Positions 9,223-20,000 of a stretch of 64,000 nucleotides of DNA are shown here, one piece after another. The translations under genes were made by a program, and so were the position numbers. Every line of letters starts with the position of its first letter. Position 1 is the stretch's first letter. This stretch comes from Phytophthora colocasiae (Eukaryota > Oomycota > Peronosporomycetes > Peronosporales > Peronosporaceae), in assembly GCA_018806915.1 (NCBI GenBank), contig JAGKQI010000098.1, forward strand, positions 3,286,001-3,350,000, written 5' to 3'. The notes beneath the pieces were generated by a model. It saw nothing but the letters and a program-made list of their open reading frames with translations, was not told the DNA's origin and ran no database searches.

Positions 9223-11112
9223 TTAAAACCACTCGGTAGCTCGCCGATTCGAACTTACCCCACTTCGTTTCATCGAATTCATTCCCAACGTTCGGCCTTC
9301 TCGCCCACTCATCAGTCCAGCTAGTTCTGCTTCGCTGAATCTACCCCTTCCACCAGCCACTCGACCTCTTTGTTGCCAGAACATGGCCGCTAATGCACAT
9401 ATCATCATGGCGGGAACTCTTATCCAGCTTAAGTCGAGGTTGGTACCAGGCGGAGGAATTCGAGACTCGTAGATGTCTACTCGAAGACTCCCGTTAGCAT
9501 CTCTAACAACTGCAGCAAAAGCAACTGAGTGTACTATCAGATCTTTGGACGAACTGATCCCCAATATCATCGGGTTGACATCGGGATAGAACGAGTCCAG
9601 TAGCGAGCGTTCCGAGAGGTAAGTTGGGTGCACGTCTTCGCTACTTCCAGACAGTTGATACAGCGCTAAACGGAAACCAGCACCCAGCACAAGGAAACCC
9701 GGTAGAGTCTGCACAACGGCTGCCATGTTGTGGCTGAAAGCAGGAGCTGGTCGCCGAGGCATCAACTGGTCCACTAGGGCACACATGACCGGACTTCGAG
9801 ATTCGCTCGTATCAGACCGCTTTCTCCAAGACCCGAAGTTATGCAGCTTGTACACAAGTGCACGACCAGTAGAGGTTCCGACATAAAAGATTGTAGGTCG
9901 TAGTAGATCTGTTGCTAAACTTGTGAACGTGTGTTGCCCAGGAGCTTCACACACCACTGGTACCAACTGAGATACACTGGTATCCACGAACAATACGCGA
10001 CTGCGTGTAGCTAGAGCTACTAAGCCTCTACTGTTTTGAATCGGTTCCAGGTGAACGATATTATCGTCGCGAGAGGCGCTCTGCGTGTTAACATCGCGGA
10101 TAAAACTGCCATTGTCACCATGAAAAACCGATATATGTCCACCTGAGCTATCAGTAGCGACAACAAGTACACGGTAGTGTAACGACACCACTGCCACTTT
10201 GCCTCGAACATACTCCCACTCGCGATTGAGAGTAGTCTTAAATACACGTTCCACATCAACATGAAGATACTTTCCAGCTGCCGGCGACGTTAATGACGCC
10301 TTCGAGTACTGAAGCCATGGTGGTTGGGATACATCCAACGCAGTAAGGCTGTTCTGTCCTAGTGGGCATTTGAGATATTTCTCCTCCATGTCTTTCAAGG
10401 GCTTCACACGTCGAAGGTCACCCGAGATAATTCGACGGTTGTGCCAAAGACGTAACTTGAAGAGTGCGAGATCCCCAGACATCAATAGAATAGCCAGATG
10501 AGCACTGCGATCCGACACAAAAAACATGTCTGCTACCTGAACTGCTTTGTTTTTTGCAGTCGAATCGAGATCCAGTGAGTGTTGCCACATGAGCTCATGG
10601 GTAGTCGGATGGAAGAGGCTCATGACGGTGGAAACTTGGTCCAAAACCAGCAAAAATTGCAGCGGTAGATCATCATCCATCCTTCGTCTTGACACTAGCT
10701 GTTGTTTCCTTCCTGAAGGAGACGCATTTGGTCGGAAGGATATTAATTGTGTCAATACTCGCACTGCGTTCGGCTGCTTGAACATTCCGTGCAATTCGAA
10801 CCAGTCGCTGAAAATCTGAGGAGATTCACGATATCGAGAACGTTGCTGGGTAGAGGGAGATGCAGATGTAGATTCTGTAGAGTTTGATAACGAGTTAGTG
10901 TGTAGTTGACTTTGAATCCTTTTAATGGCATTTCGGAGGAGTTCCGCCTTGAGTTGATACAGCTTCAGCTGCTCTTTCGTAACGCTGATTTCAGCTTCCA
11001 GCACATAACTAGGTACGTCCAGACTCTGAGTTGCAGTGGAGATAGACTGTAATGTAAATATCTGTAGAAAATGCACGTAGAGCAGCAGTAGAGTAAGATC
11101 TCGTAGATTCAT
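9223..11112 (-). CDS. Single-pass membrane protein with probable beta-propeller domain
   Basis: About 629 residues from the ATG at 11112; the frame extends a little further but without ATG. The N-terminus (NLRDLTLLLLYVHFLQIFTL) is a probable signal peptide or anchor, followed by a short amphipathic coiled region (about 45-75). Residues 130-560 alternate short beta strands such as FLLVLDQ, VAVVSLHYRVLVVATD, LVALATRSRVLFVD and TIFYVGTSTGRALVY, the look of a WD/PQQ-type propeller. One membrane helix follows near the end (VPAMMICALAAMFW), then a basic tail. This predicts a type I protein with the propeller in the ER lumen or outside the cell. I do not recognise the family. It is divergently transcribed from the TND gene with a 400-bp shared upstream region. 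Confidence 0.65.
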   Translation of the reverse strand: MNLRDLTLLLLYVHFLQIFTLQSISTATQSLDVPSYVLEAEISVTKEQLKLYQLKAELLRNAIKRIQSQLHTNSLSNSTESTSASPSTQQRSRYRESPQIFSDWFELHGMFKQPNAVRVLTQLISFRPNASPSGRKQQLVSRRRMDDDLPLQFLLVLDQVSTVMSLFHPTTHELMWQHSLDLDSTAKNKAVQVADMFFVSDRSAHLAILLMSGDLALFKLRLWHNRRIISGDLRRVKPLKDMEEKYLKCPLGQNSLTALDVSQPPWLQYSKASLTSPAAGKYLHVDVERVFKTTLNREWEYVRGKVAVVSLHYRVLVVATDSSGGHISVFHGDNGSFIRDVNTQSASRDDNIVHLEPIQNSRGLVALATRSRVLFVDTSVSQLVPVVCEAPGQHTFTSLATDLLRPTIFYVGTSTGRALVYKLHNFGSWRKRSDTSESRSPVMCALVDQLMPRRPAPAFSHNMAAVVQTLPGFLVLGAGFRLALYQLSGSSEDVHPTYLSERSLLDSFYPDVNPMILGISSSKDLIVHSVAFAAVVRDANGSLRVDIYESRIPPPGTNLDLSWIRVPAMMICALAAMFWQQRGRVAGGRGRFSEAELAGLMSGREGRTLGMNSMKRSGVSSNRRATEWF

Positions 11113-11512
11113 GCCTTCAAAGTGTCGTTCCAAGCAACAGTACTTCGTATCAGCCAATCATTTTAATTATCCTAGGTTTATTATACTGTGATTGGATAAA
11201 ATCATTTCTGCAAAAAGTTAGAGGACCCCACTCAGCAATTAGACAAGAAAGTGGCGGGCATCTCCTCTGCGTCGCGTCCTTCGTCTTCTCTCACTGACTG
11301 CTCTGTATCTCCCGTCCTACTTATAAGTCCAATTGCACTTTTGCGTTGGCTTGTAGAGCAGAAAGAGAACGTGGCAGTCGACAGAGAGGTACAAAAGGAA
11401 GCACACAGACAAAGGAGTTTAATTTAATACAGCAACGACTTCACAGGGCTCGAGATATAAGTCAGCCCTGTGCGTTTAATCCCAGTGTTGTGGTCTCTCG
11501 TGTAGGAAAGAG
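11113..11512. promoter_or_regulatory. Shared upstream region of two divergent genes
   Basis: This 400-bp stretch separates the start codons of the membrane-protein gene (minus) and the TND gene (plus). It includes a CCAAT-type gattgg at about 11192 and pyrimidine-rich runs around 11270-11310 typical of oomycete transcription starts. No perfect 16-nt core promoter was found. The functional assignment is inferred from the gene layout. Confidence 0.45.
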
Positions 11513-13774
11513 ATGGCCCACATTGAGACCAAGGACCCGTTCGGCTTCGTCGGCGCTCACGTCGTGCGGAGACAACCTCGAAAGGGAGGGGAAGAACATG
11601 GGTGGCTAACGCGCTACGATGAGACGTTAGACTGCTATACGTTGTTCGTGCCTGGAGGGGGAGAGCCCAGGTTGTTGGCTCGAGTGGAAGTGATGAAATT
11701 CCTAAGAGCACCGAACATCGACTTGCATCATGATGACCAGGAGAAGTTCCCTCCTCCGATCAAGGACATTAGTACCAGTCGGTATTTGGGTGTGCAACTA
11801 CGTCGTCCTCGAGCTTCTAATGAGTATGATAGTAGTGTTGATGAAGATTTGCGAGGTCATGTGAAGTATTATTTGCCGTTTGGCGATCGGTACTGTATCG
11901 AGTATGAGGACGGTTCGACCGAGGAAATCTCGGAGTCCGCTGTCATTGACGGTATGATTTCACTGAATAAATCACCGTTCTTCTCGTCTCCGAGTCGAAA
12001 AACGCGGAGTGGATCTTTAAGAACGAGAAGTATTGATGATTTGGATGGAGATGCTACTGCTCCAGCTCGACGGAAGCGAAGGAGGGTCGAAGTCGCGAGT
12101 GATGAGGAAGTTGAGGAGATTCCAGTCGGATCAGTTGCAGTGGTGGAGAATACTGGTGAAGGCTTTGGCGACGACGTAGTAGTTGATCAAACGGCTGCGG
12201 ACAACGAGGTTGAGTCTGCTCCAAACATTTTAGAGATTATGAATACTGCAATGGGGAGCTCTACAAATGGGAATTCTCTCGAAATGGCAAGTCATCCTGA
12301 AGAAGAACCTATGCAAGTTGATGATGGCGAAGTGGCAGACCAAGATGATGTAGTGGAACTTTTAGATAACCCGGAAGAGCCTGAGGACCTTGCACCAGCG
12401 CTTACTGATACTACAACTACTGCAGATGCAGTAGATGTGCCATTCTACATCATTGACAAGAAACCCCATGAAGCCACAGAGCCACTACCGAAACGAGCCT
12501 TGGCATTTGAGCTTCTACGAGCTTCGCTGCTAAACGTTTTGGATCGACGTGAGGCCAGTTCCGTGAAGAGTGCGATGCAGTACGATATACTTGGCAACCC
12601 CGATGTGCGTGACCGCGACGCGGTGATCCGCTTCATGGATGCTGACGGTCTAAAAGTTCTCAACCATTTGCTGAACTCCATTGCGACTGATGTTCTGGAT
12701 AGTGACGGAGAAGAAACCAAAGAGGAGCCAGTGGTAGATATTCACGAACGCATGGAGAGGGACGATGAACTTTTTCATATTTTAAGGATTGTGGCGATGC
12801 TTCCAACGCCAGGAAGAGACCAAGTGCTAGATTCAGGCATTGGAAAGACGGTTGGCTTTTTAAGCAAGAGGCGTGGGCCGCCAGGACGCAACAGCCCATT
12901 GCCCAAATGCATTACGGCCTTGGCGAAATGGATCAAGAGCTCGTGGATCAAGAACATTCCTAAGGCTTCGAAGACATCCCCTAAGGCGTCCGTCACCACC
13001 CCAGAGCCAGTTAGTCGACAGCAACAAGCTCGACGTGGTGGGCGTGGCGGGCGTGGTGTACCAACTGGACGTAGCGGTCGAGGTGTGCCAACTGGGCGTG
13101 GTGGGGCAGCTGGACGTCCGAGCCTCCAGTTGAACCGACAACTGCCGCCACCATCACAGCGACTGAAGGAACAGATCTTGTTTGCTCCGAGGACATCACA
13201 AGAACAGCACGTAGTGGACAACACGCCTATCCCTAGGCTTCCACGCCCAAGCCAGGATCAACCTGTAGCTGTGCCTGCTCCGCCCCAACCTCCAGCTCCA
13301 CGTCGCGTGACCGGAGGATTGAAACCAGATTGGATGAGGCAGAAGGAGAATCTTTCTCGATCTCGGTTTTGCATCCCCGACAACACCAACACCAAAGCCG
13401 ATACGAGACTTTATCAGGACAGGCGACGCCCTGTCGCTAATGTACCACTAGTGCCGCCACCCCCACAAGCACCCGAGCCACCGAATAAAAACCAGGACCA
13501 GCACGAAGACGCAGGTGGTCCAGATGGCGTCTTCGGCCGCCCTCAGCGGCTGCGTTTTGGGAAACGCTGGGACACTCAAGAATATGGGATTAAGGACCCT
13601 CCTGGGATTCTGCGGCAGCCCGCAGGCTCCTACTCCATGCCAGCGTACGGCCGTTCGCAATACTCGGACCAGAATGAAATCGTGCCTGTGCCTCCTGTGC
13701 CGCGTCCATCTCGTCGACCGCGTTCTATTCTGCGAGGTATCAGTCGCTATAACGACGAGCCTGTAATTGAGTGA
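11513..13774 (+). CDS. TFIIS N-terminal (TND) domain chromatin/transcription protein
   Basis: A single exon of 753 residues starting at gagATGGCC. Two Tudor-like segments come first (about 8-75 and 85-150; the second has YCIEYEDGSTEEI, a typical Tudor strand pair), then basic patches and acidic linkers. A TFIIS-N/LW-type helical bundle lies at about 335-480, with DGLKVLNHLL, ILRIVAMLPTP and LPKCITALAKWIKSSW, the pattern shared by TFIIS, IWS1, LEDGF and PPP1R10. An RG-rich run (502-540) and a Pro-rich, Arg-rich tail follow. TND domains bind short disordered partners in elongation complexes, so a nuclear chromatin role is likely. The combination does not match a named orthologue I can give with confidence. 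Confidence 0.78.
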   Translation: MAHIETKDPFGFVGAHVVRRQPRKGGEEHGWLTRYDETLDCYTLFVPGGGEPRLLARVEVMKFLRAPNIDLHHDDQEKFPPPIKDISTSRYLGVQLRRPRASNEYDSSVDEDLRGHVKYYLPFGDRYCIEYEDGSTEEISESAVIDGMISLNKSPFFSSPSRKTRSGSLRTRSIDDLDGDATAPARRKRRRVEVASDEEVEEIPVGSVAVVENTGEGFGDDVVVDQTAADNEVESAPNILEIMNTAMGSSTNGNSLEMASHPEEEPMQVDDGEVADQDDVVELLDNPEEPEDLAPALTDTTTTADAVDVPFYIIDKKPHEATEPLPKRALAFELLRASLLNVLDRREASSVKSAMQYDILGNPDVRDRDAVIRFMDADGLKVLNHLLNSIATDVLDSDGEETKEEPVVDIHERMERDDELFHILRIVAMLPTPGRDQVLDSGIGKTVGFLSKRRGPPGRNSPLPKCITALAKWIKSSWIKNIPKASKTSPKASVTTPEPVSRQQQARRGGRGGRGVPTGRSGRGVPTGRGGAAGRPSLQLNRQLPPPSQRLKEQILFAPRTSQEQHVVDNTPIPRLPRPSQDQPVAVPAPPQPPAPRRVTGGLKPDWMRQKENLSRSRFCIPDNTNTKADTRLYQDRRRPVANVPLVPPPPQAPEPPNKNQDQHEDAGGPDGVFGRPQRLRFGKRWDTQEYGIKDPPGILRQPAGSYSMPAYGRSQYSDQNEIVPVPPVPRPSRRPRSILRGISRYNDEPVIE

Positions 13775-13950
13775 CCGGGAAATTATCTGTCGGTAAGAGA
13801 TCATTGCAACGTTAGTGATGGTGCATATAGTGACCAAGTAGATCTGCGAAATACAGTGTTTATCAGAAGCATTTTCACAGCTGTCTTACGAAGTAGTATC
13901 CTTGGAACTCGACGGGATCTGTAGATTCTGCAAAATAAATCACCGACTAA

Positions 13951-16900
13951 TCACTCAGTTGTTGGGGGCTTTACCCTTCGCCGGCTTTTTGGCATCCATG
14001 TATCGCGCAGATACGAAATGAGATCCTGTGGCACGGCATACAGTTGGTGAGCGAACCCCAATAAATAAGCAGTAGTTGATAATGGACTGTGCGCACCTTT
14101 ACGAAGTCATGCCGACGAGCTGCAGGGATGTTCAAATACTGAACATATTCCGAAAGAGAACTCTCAATCTTTTCCAGCTTCGTGATCCGAGACTTCCAAA
14201 TCTCGTTCAGATCAGTACGTCGCTCGAAATCGCGGTAATAGTCAACCAAAGTGATCACCTGTTCCACACATCCACTCATGCCCGGCCCGTACTTTGTTCG
14301 TAACGCAGTAAGGTTGCCTAGTTCAGTCTGTAGTTCATCCTGGTCGAGTTCAGGTTTGTTTTCTACGACCTTGGACTCTGTTGCGGCTGCCTCAGGTTTT
14401 GCCTCAGCTGTACTGAGCATGTGAGACTTCAGGATATCCAAATAGACTGCCATCTTCTGCAATGAAGTCTGGATATCTTCACACTCTTGATTACTTCCAA
14501 ATAGTTGTGGCTTTGATTGCTTCCTGGTTGCAGGCTCGCCAACATTGACACTTGTTGCTGCTTTTGATTCCTGATCTTCACCTTGTGCTTCTTCATTCGC
14601 ATCGCTATTGTCGAGCTTCTGTCTGGATTTCGGCGGAAAACCAGCATTTTCTGCAACTACCTCCTCCAGCACCTTCTCCACCACTTGCTCCACAACAGTC
14701 GACGTGAAATGTCTGGCTTCCTCGCTAATTCCAGCGTAGCTTGTTGCCTTGGAATTCAAACCGGTCTTGCCAACCATGTTTTGAGGAGAGCCACCATCTT
14801 TACCGGTCGTACCCGTGACCATGGTCTCCTTGAACTCAATGTACTGCGTGTCCTCTACCATATTGTTGTCAGTCTTTTGATCGTCAGGGCGACTGGGCGG
14901 CGGTGTGACTTCTTCGTGGCAATTGCCGTTTGAAAATACAGGCCCAGACGCTTGGAATGCATTAAAGAACGTCTGACCTGGCTGGTTGTTGGTCGGGCTC
15001 GGAGGCCAGCCGGGTGATACACCATCACTGGATGGCGAAGCCGACCGATTGCTGTTCTTGGTAGTTTTCTGGGGCTTGCGATTCCGTTTTCGACCAGTGT
15101 TGGTTACCGCAGAATATGAAGGCGGCAAGAACTGCGGAGTACTGGCATTACTAGCCGCGTCCGCTAGTCCTCCCATTGTACCTGAAATACTACCCTCGTT
15201 CTTAGGTATCTTGTGCATCGACGTAGCGTCCGGGTCGTCTTGCGTTCCAATTGTTTCTGCGATGTAGGACATTTGATCCTTGCCTTCATCCTCACCTGGA
15301 CTGGTCGAGCTCTCGCTTATCTGCTTGAGGTTCTTCACTATCCTCGAGGTTTTGCTCTTGTCATCGACAATATCACTTGTCACGACAGCAGCGATAACTT
15401 CCTTAACTTGTGGTTCAACAGGTTGCTTTTCCAACTGTGCCTTTACGACACTAACATCCGCATCAGGAGAACTGTCTGTGCTCCCGTTCTGCAAAGAGGC
15501 TTCGTGTTTTTCCTTTGACGTAAGTGACCCATTTCCTGTTGCAACCGAAGAAGACTGTGTGGAACGTTTGTCTTTCGCCCTTGGTTTCTTCGCTGACTTT
15601 TCTGCATCGACCTCCGAGCTCTGTTTCCGCTTCCTAACGGGGCCTGATACTCTCGCTCTTGAAGGCCACGATCTCTGGGCAGGTGCGGCTTTGACGTCCA
15701 TCGGTAACTCTTGCTTTACTGCCGTAAGCTCAAGTTTGAAGAGCTTCAAAACTGAGTCATACACAGGAACGAATTTGGTCTTTTCACGCTCCTCGTCCTG
15801 CAACACACTTCGAAACTGACGGCGCTCAGGAACAAACTCGTACGGCATAAAAATCTCCCGGCGCGCGCCTCCACTTACTTTCTCTCCTCGAGTGTGGAAG
15901 TAGCGGAACAAACTGACCGGCGTACTCCGTCGCGTATCATACGTGCCAACAATAAGACCCACAAATGGCTCCAAGGGCTTACTGTCTCCACCCGCTTCTT
16001 TGCTGACGCTGGGACGCTGGAAGAGCTTCTGGTAGCTAGTTTGATTCTCGATGTCGCGAATAGACGGATCAGGAGCAAACGCCGGGTGTGAATGGTACCA
16101 CCCCACGACCTCCAGCTGCGCATTCTCAATGATGCCGCGCAATTCAATTTCGCTTCCTGGATCCATTTCAACATCAGTAGAACCATCGTCGCCATCAATT
16201 ACAAGAGAACGGCAAGGAAAGGCTGCCTGAATGTACAGCGTCTTGGATGCTTCGTCCCATTTTCCACCCAGAAATCCGATGATTTCGCACGTAGCAAGAT
16301 GTGCGTGAAGGTCAGCCACGAACACTGCATCCGGGTGTACAACAACTTGAAAAGGAGGAGCTAGCATAGGCCCGCCACGGCTGCGACTGTTAGGATCTTC
16401 CACATAATCTTTAGGGCGGTAAGCAGCGCACTGAACCATTGTGTGCGGATCCAAGTTTCCTGCCATCAGATTTTGCCGTAGGTTGGACTGCTGCACAGAT
16501 CGTGGCTGGCGTTTACTCAGCGAACGTTCACGTCCGGTGCCAGCTTGAGCAGCAGCTTCTTCGGCCTTCTTCTGTTCCAGCGCAGCCTTTTCTGAGACGC
16601 TGAGTTCATCCGTGAACACATCGTTGTCCCACACGAAGTCTTGCTTGTACGCTAGGTGCGTAGTAACTCCACTTTTTTCGCCTGTCACTCCTGTCGTCCA
16701 AATGCTAGACAATGGTGTCAGCACCAGATCACTCTGCTCCTCCTCCTGGGTAGGGTCTGCGACTTCGTCGTCAACCTCTTCAACCGAGCCCTCCGAGTTG
16801 TCGTCATCCTCCAACACCAGGACTTTCACACGACCATTCTTTTTCTCAGACTCACCATTCGCCTTTTTCTTTTTGGGTCTTGGTGGTTTTCCTGTTGCTT

Positions 16901-17922
16901 TGGCACCTGCTTTGTCCTTGATCATATTTCGCTTTTTTTCGCTCTCAGGAGGACTGGTGAGGTCTATTGGAGATGGCGAACGTGACACGACTGCAACCTG
17001 TGAGCCCATGCGACTATCCTTACGAGATGTTCTTCGATCGCTGGCCTTAGCATATTTAGGTGGCAACCTCCTTCGCGGCTTTGCCGGTGTCAAAATCACG
17101 ACCTCGTCCTCGTCACTGTCCTTCACTTCCGGTCTCTTCGCTTTTCTGCTCTTACTCGTAGCCTTCCTCTGCGGCATTCTCGCAGCTTTAGCATCTCCAG
17201 CTGGCACTTCGTTTACGCCAAAGTTTGAACCGTCAGTACTCTCCTGATCGTCCCAGGCGTCATCCAGCGACTGCTCGTCGTCCTTCTCAAACTCCATCAC
17301 TTCGTCCATCCGCTGCTTCTTCTCGGCCGGGGTTGGTTCTTCTAATAACACAAGGTCATCTTCCACATATTCGTTCCCCTACAAAGATAAGACCATCAAC
17401 ATAGGATAAACATTAAAAAGATACTCAACAAGTTCTACTCACCATGTGCAACAGCTGCTCCGCCTTTATCAACGCACGCTTGAACTCCGACTTCTTCTTG
17501 TTTTTGCTCCCCATCACTGCATTCTTGTGCATCTGATAATGCGCTGTATAACTTGCCACGTTACTGGGGTCAATCTCCACCAACGAGAAGTTGAACTTGT
17601 CCAGGAACATGACGAGGCAGTATCTGCGCACACGGAAAGTACCAGTCTCCTCGCCCGACACCGCATCGACCACCGGAACTCTCTGCGGCGGCGGAACCAA
17701 CAGCGTCTCAACGATTTTCGCCTCAGTTCGGATACCAGCGCGTCTGACGACGTCCCACGAGTGAAAGAGAACGCCTGGCCACCACGGGAAGCCGAGAACT
17801 TTAGCCCACACCACGTCAAAGTCACGGAACTGCTCCTCCACCAACGCCAGAGCCTCGTGTCGCTCCTTGAGAGCCTCATCAAGCCGAGAAATCGGCGGCT
17901 TCTTCGCGCCTGGAGCCACCAT
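13951..17922 (-). CDS. PWWP domain plus JAMM/MPN metalloprotease (putative chromatin deubiquitinase)
   Basis: Three exons: 17922-17443, 17378-14097 and 14025-13951. Introns are 64 bp (gtgagt...tttgtag) and 71 bp (gtgcgc...cacag), both in phase 0, giving about 1278 residues. The PWWP domain is near residues 34-130 (VVWAKVLGFPWWPGVLF). An acidic, Lys-rich linker precedes an MPN domain at about 500-620 with a complete JAMM zinc motif, HSH-x7-S-x2-D (YHSHPAFAPDPSIRD), and the upstream Glu in CEIIGFLGG. The rest is largely disordered with a short helical C-terminus. Related JAMM proteins MYSM1 and MPND act on or bind chromatin, and MYSM1 removes ubiquitin from histone H2A. The PWWP reader suggests recruitment to methylated nucleosomes. 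The intron joins are my inference; they keep the frame open and remove unnatural tails. Confidence 0.85.
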
Positions 17923-18195
17923 TTTCCACTAAGACGAAAAGCAACCTCGAATGCGCTTTTCAGCCAATCAGAGGCCAGATCCTCTCTACCTTTGTAGCGC
18001 CTAGTTATTCTGGAACACAACTCTGTTCTTAAAGAGGATATCCTGGCCGTGTGTCGTACAGGGCAGGTAGCGCCTTGCAAATTCGTCACAAGATGCAGCA
18101 AATTGTTCTCCATGCTTGTACCAAGTTTTCGTCCGCGCAAGTCGTCCGTGAGGAACGCAACGGCGCTCCCCAATTTGTGGCAAATTTTTGTACAG

Positions 18196-18239
18196 TGAGC
18201 GACATATATTAATGCGGATTCACAAACATATGTCGCTCA
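18196..18239. repeat. 11-bp inverted repeat (stem-loop)
   Basis: tgagcgacata at 18196-18206 pairs with its exact complement at 18229-18239 across a 22-base spacer. It lies at the junction between the gene island and the transposon-rich half. It might be a transposon end, but no partner was found. Confidence 0.5.
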
Positions 18240-18274
18240 TAAAAATGTGTGATCGCCATTCGGGAGTCGAGGTA

Positions 18275-18296
18275 GCTAAGTAGACTGGGCCAATTT
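18275..18296 (+). repeat. 22-bp repeat, inverted partner at 38669-38690
   Basis: gctaagtagactgggccaat plus tt is repeated exactly in inverse orientation at 38669-38690, 20.4 kb away. Flanking bases differ. The pair could be ends of one large element or single ends of two related ones. Confidence 0.6.
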
Positions 18297-18578
18297 AGGT
18301 TGGAGTCTGTGGTATAAGTTGGTGGGAACGAAATTAAATGCTTTTAGAATGTGTGCAATCGTACGATTAAAAACACCCAATAGTCGTACGATTCAAAATA
18401 TGTAGCTGGTATAGTGAATCGTACGATCCCAACATGAAAATAAACCTACGTGGAGGTTTCATTGTTCTCGTCCTCAGAACGTCGTACTCGTTATACTTTG
18501 TGTGCTTAAGGATGTCCTCTTTCTTTTCATTTCCCAAACTGCCGCGGTTTCTGCCCCGCCTTTTCCTCTACTCCTACC

Positions 18579-20000
18579 ATGTCTAGTGAACTCCCTGTCG
18601 GCTCAATTGAAGACAACATTCGAGATAGTGTTGGTCCAACAGCCAGCCAACCAAACCGGACTGTCATCGTAGGAGAGCCACTACTTCCTATATCTACGTC
18701 AGCTTCTACAGATAAAGTATCTGCTCCAAAAGCGGCTCTAACCGCAACTCAGTCAGCCTTGTCTATCAGTTCTCTTAATGCTGACGTAAAACCTAACGGG
18801 AATTGAAGCTGCTGAGAGAAAACTTAAGTGTTGGAATGGATCGGCGAGATCTGGCCACGTTTGGTTCTGTATACGACAACGGAAGAAATCTTGCTCCAGA
18901 AATGTTTGAGTCTCGGACATTGCTTCAACAGCGATGCAGGGAATATGCGCGAAAAGTTGGCTTCTCTTTAAAGGTTGGCTACAGCAGCTGGCACAAAGAT
19001 CAGCGAGAAGGCAACGCTCGGTACGTGTGCAAATTACTGAAAGGTCAACAACAGCTTTTCAAAGAAAGCAGACCCAATTGCCCGTTCTACATTCCAGTTT
19101 ATGGTATCCGAGATCAGTGGAAGGTAACACGTATTTGCTTGGCTCATGATTACTTTCGATGGATTTCAGGAAGATACATTTGTCGGCTCACGAAACGACA
19201 CGACAGCGCCGCCATGATGTGCCCTTTAGTGTCATGAAGAGCGAGAAATGTTACCCGCGTACAGTGGGGCGTGGGAAACCGTAAACGGAAACTTAATACT
19301 GGATTTCCTACTTTCAAAGCAGATCTCTACAAATCGCCAAACTACTTCGAAGATCAAACGTCAACTGTTGGAGAAACTCCAAGTGGACATGTTAGAAAGT
19401 TAGCAAAAGCTGGAGTCGTATATAGCAATGGTGGCCGAAGGAAACCCCAAGACGCATTACAACTTTGAGAAGACTCCCGACGGTGTTTTCAAGAGAGTAT
19501 GCGTGTTCCCCAGTTCTTGTTTACAGGCTTCTCAACACTGCAAGCATGTTATTAGTCTGGACGGAACACACCTCAAAGCAGACATGAACAAACGCGGTGT
19601 GTATCTGCTTGCTACGACAAAGGATATGCATGGCCACATCATCGTGTTTGGGTTGGCCCTGGTGTTGCAAGAAGATTACGACAACTGGATCTGGTTCGTA
19701 AAAGAGATGAAAACAGCATTCAGCACTTTTTAATCCATGTGAAAAGCCGTGTTTATATCGGATCGACAGAGAGGTCTTCTTGCATCGGTGTCAGAGGTGT
19801 ACGGTGGCTGTGGGCACCGATTTTGCGTTCGTCATATTATCACCAATGTTGAAAAGAAGGGTTCGAAGCGCCCAACGAACAAGCACTGATCTTTCAGATG
19901 GCAAGAAGCGAGTGTGAAAACGAGTACAACTACTACAGCTCACGGCTCGGTGATACTCGACCGCTAGCTGTCGATTACTTAAACGGGATCGACAAGGCAT
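18579..20000 (+). pseudogene. MULE (Mutator-like) transposase, 5' half, frameshifted
   Basis: The gene starts at ATG 18579 with a short Ser/Thr-rich leader. After a shift near 18803 comes a FAR1-like DNA-binding region (QQRCREYARKVGFSLKVGYS ... NCPFYIPVYG), then, after another shift, a MULE catalytic region at about 19530-19720: VISLDGTHLKADMNKRGVYL with the first catalytic Asp, and EDYDNWIWFVKEM. A further frame continues to 20000, where Gypsy-A is inserted. The 3' half resumes at 27829 in phase with this last frame. Several frameshifts show that this copy cannot make an active transposase. Confidence 0.85.

Larger units (their letters stand above)
17923..18578. other. Upstream region of PWWP-JAMM gene and start of repeat-rich DNA
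   Basis: A minus-strand CCAAT-type gattgg lies at about 17966, close to the PWWP-JAMM start. Beyond 18180 the base composition becomes A/T-rich and repeated gtacgatt motifs occur (about 18360-18430), probably the subterminal region of the MULE that follows. No gene was found. Confidence 0.45.

Noticed and set aside
16612..17247. Plus-strand ORF of 211 codons
   Set aside because: Shadow of the PWWP-JAMM linker on the other strand; no domain.
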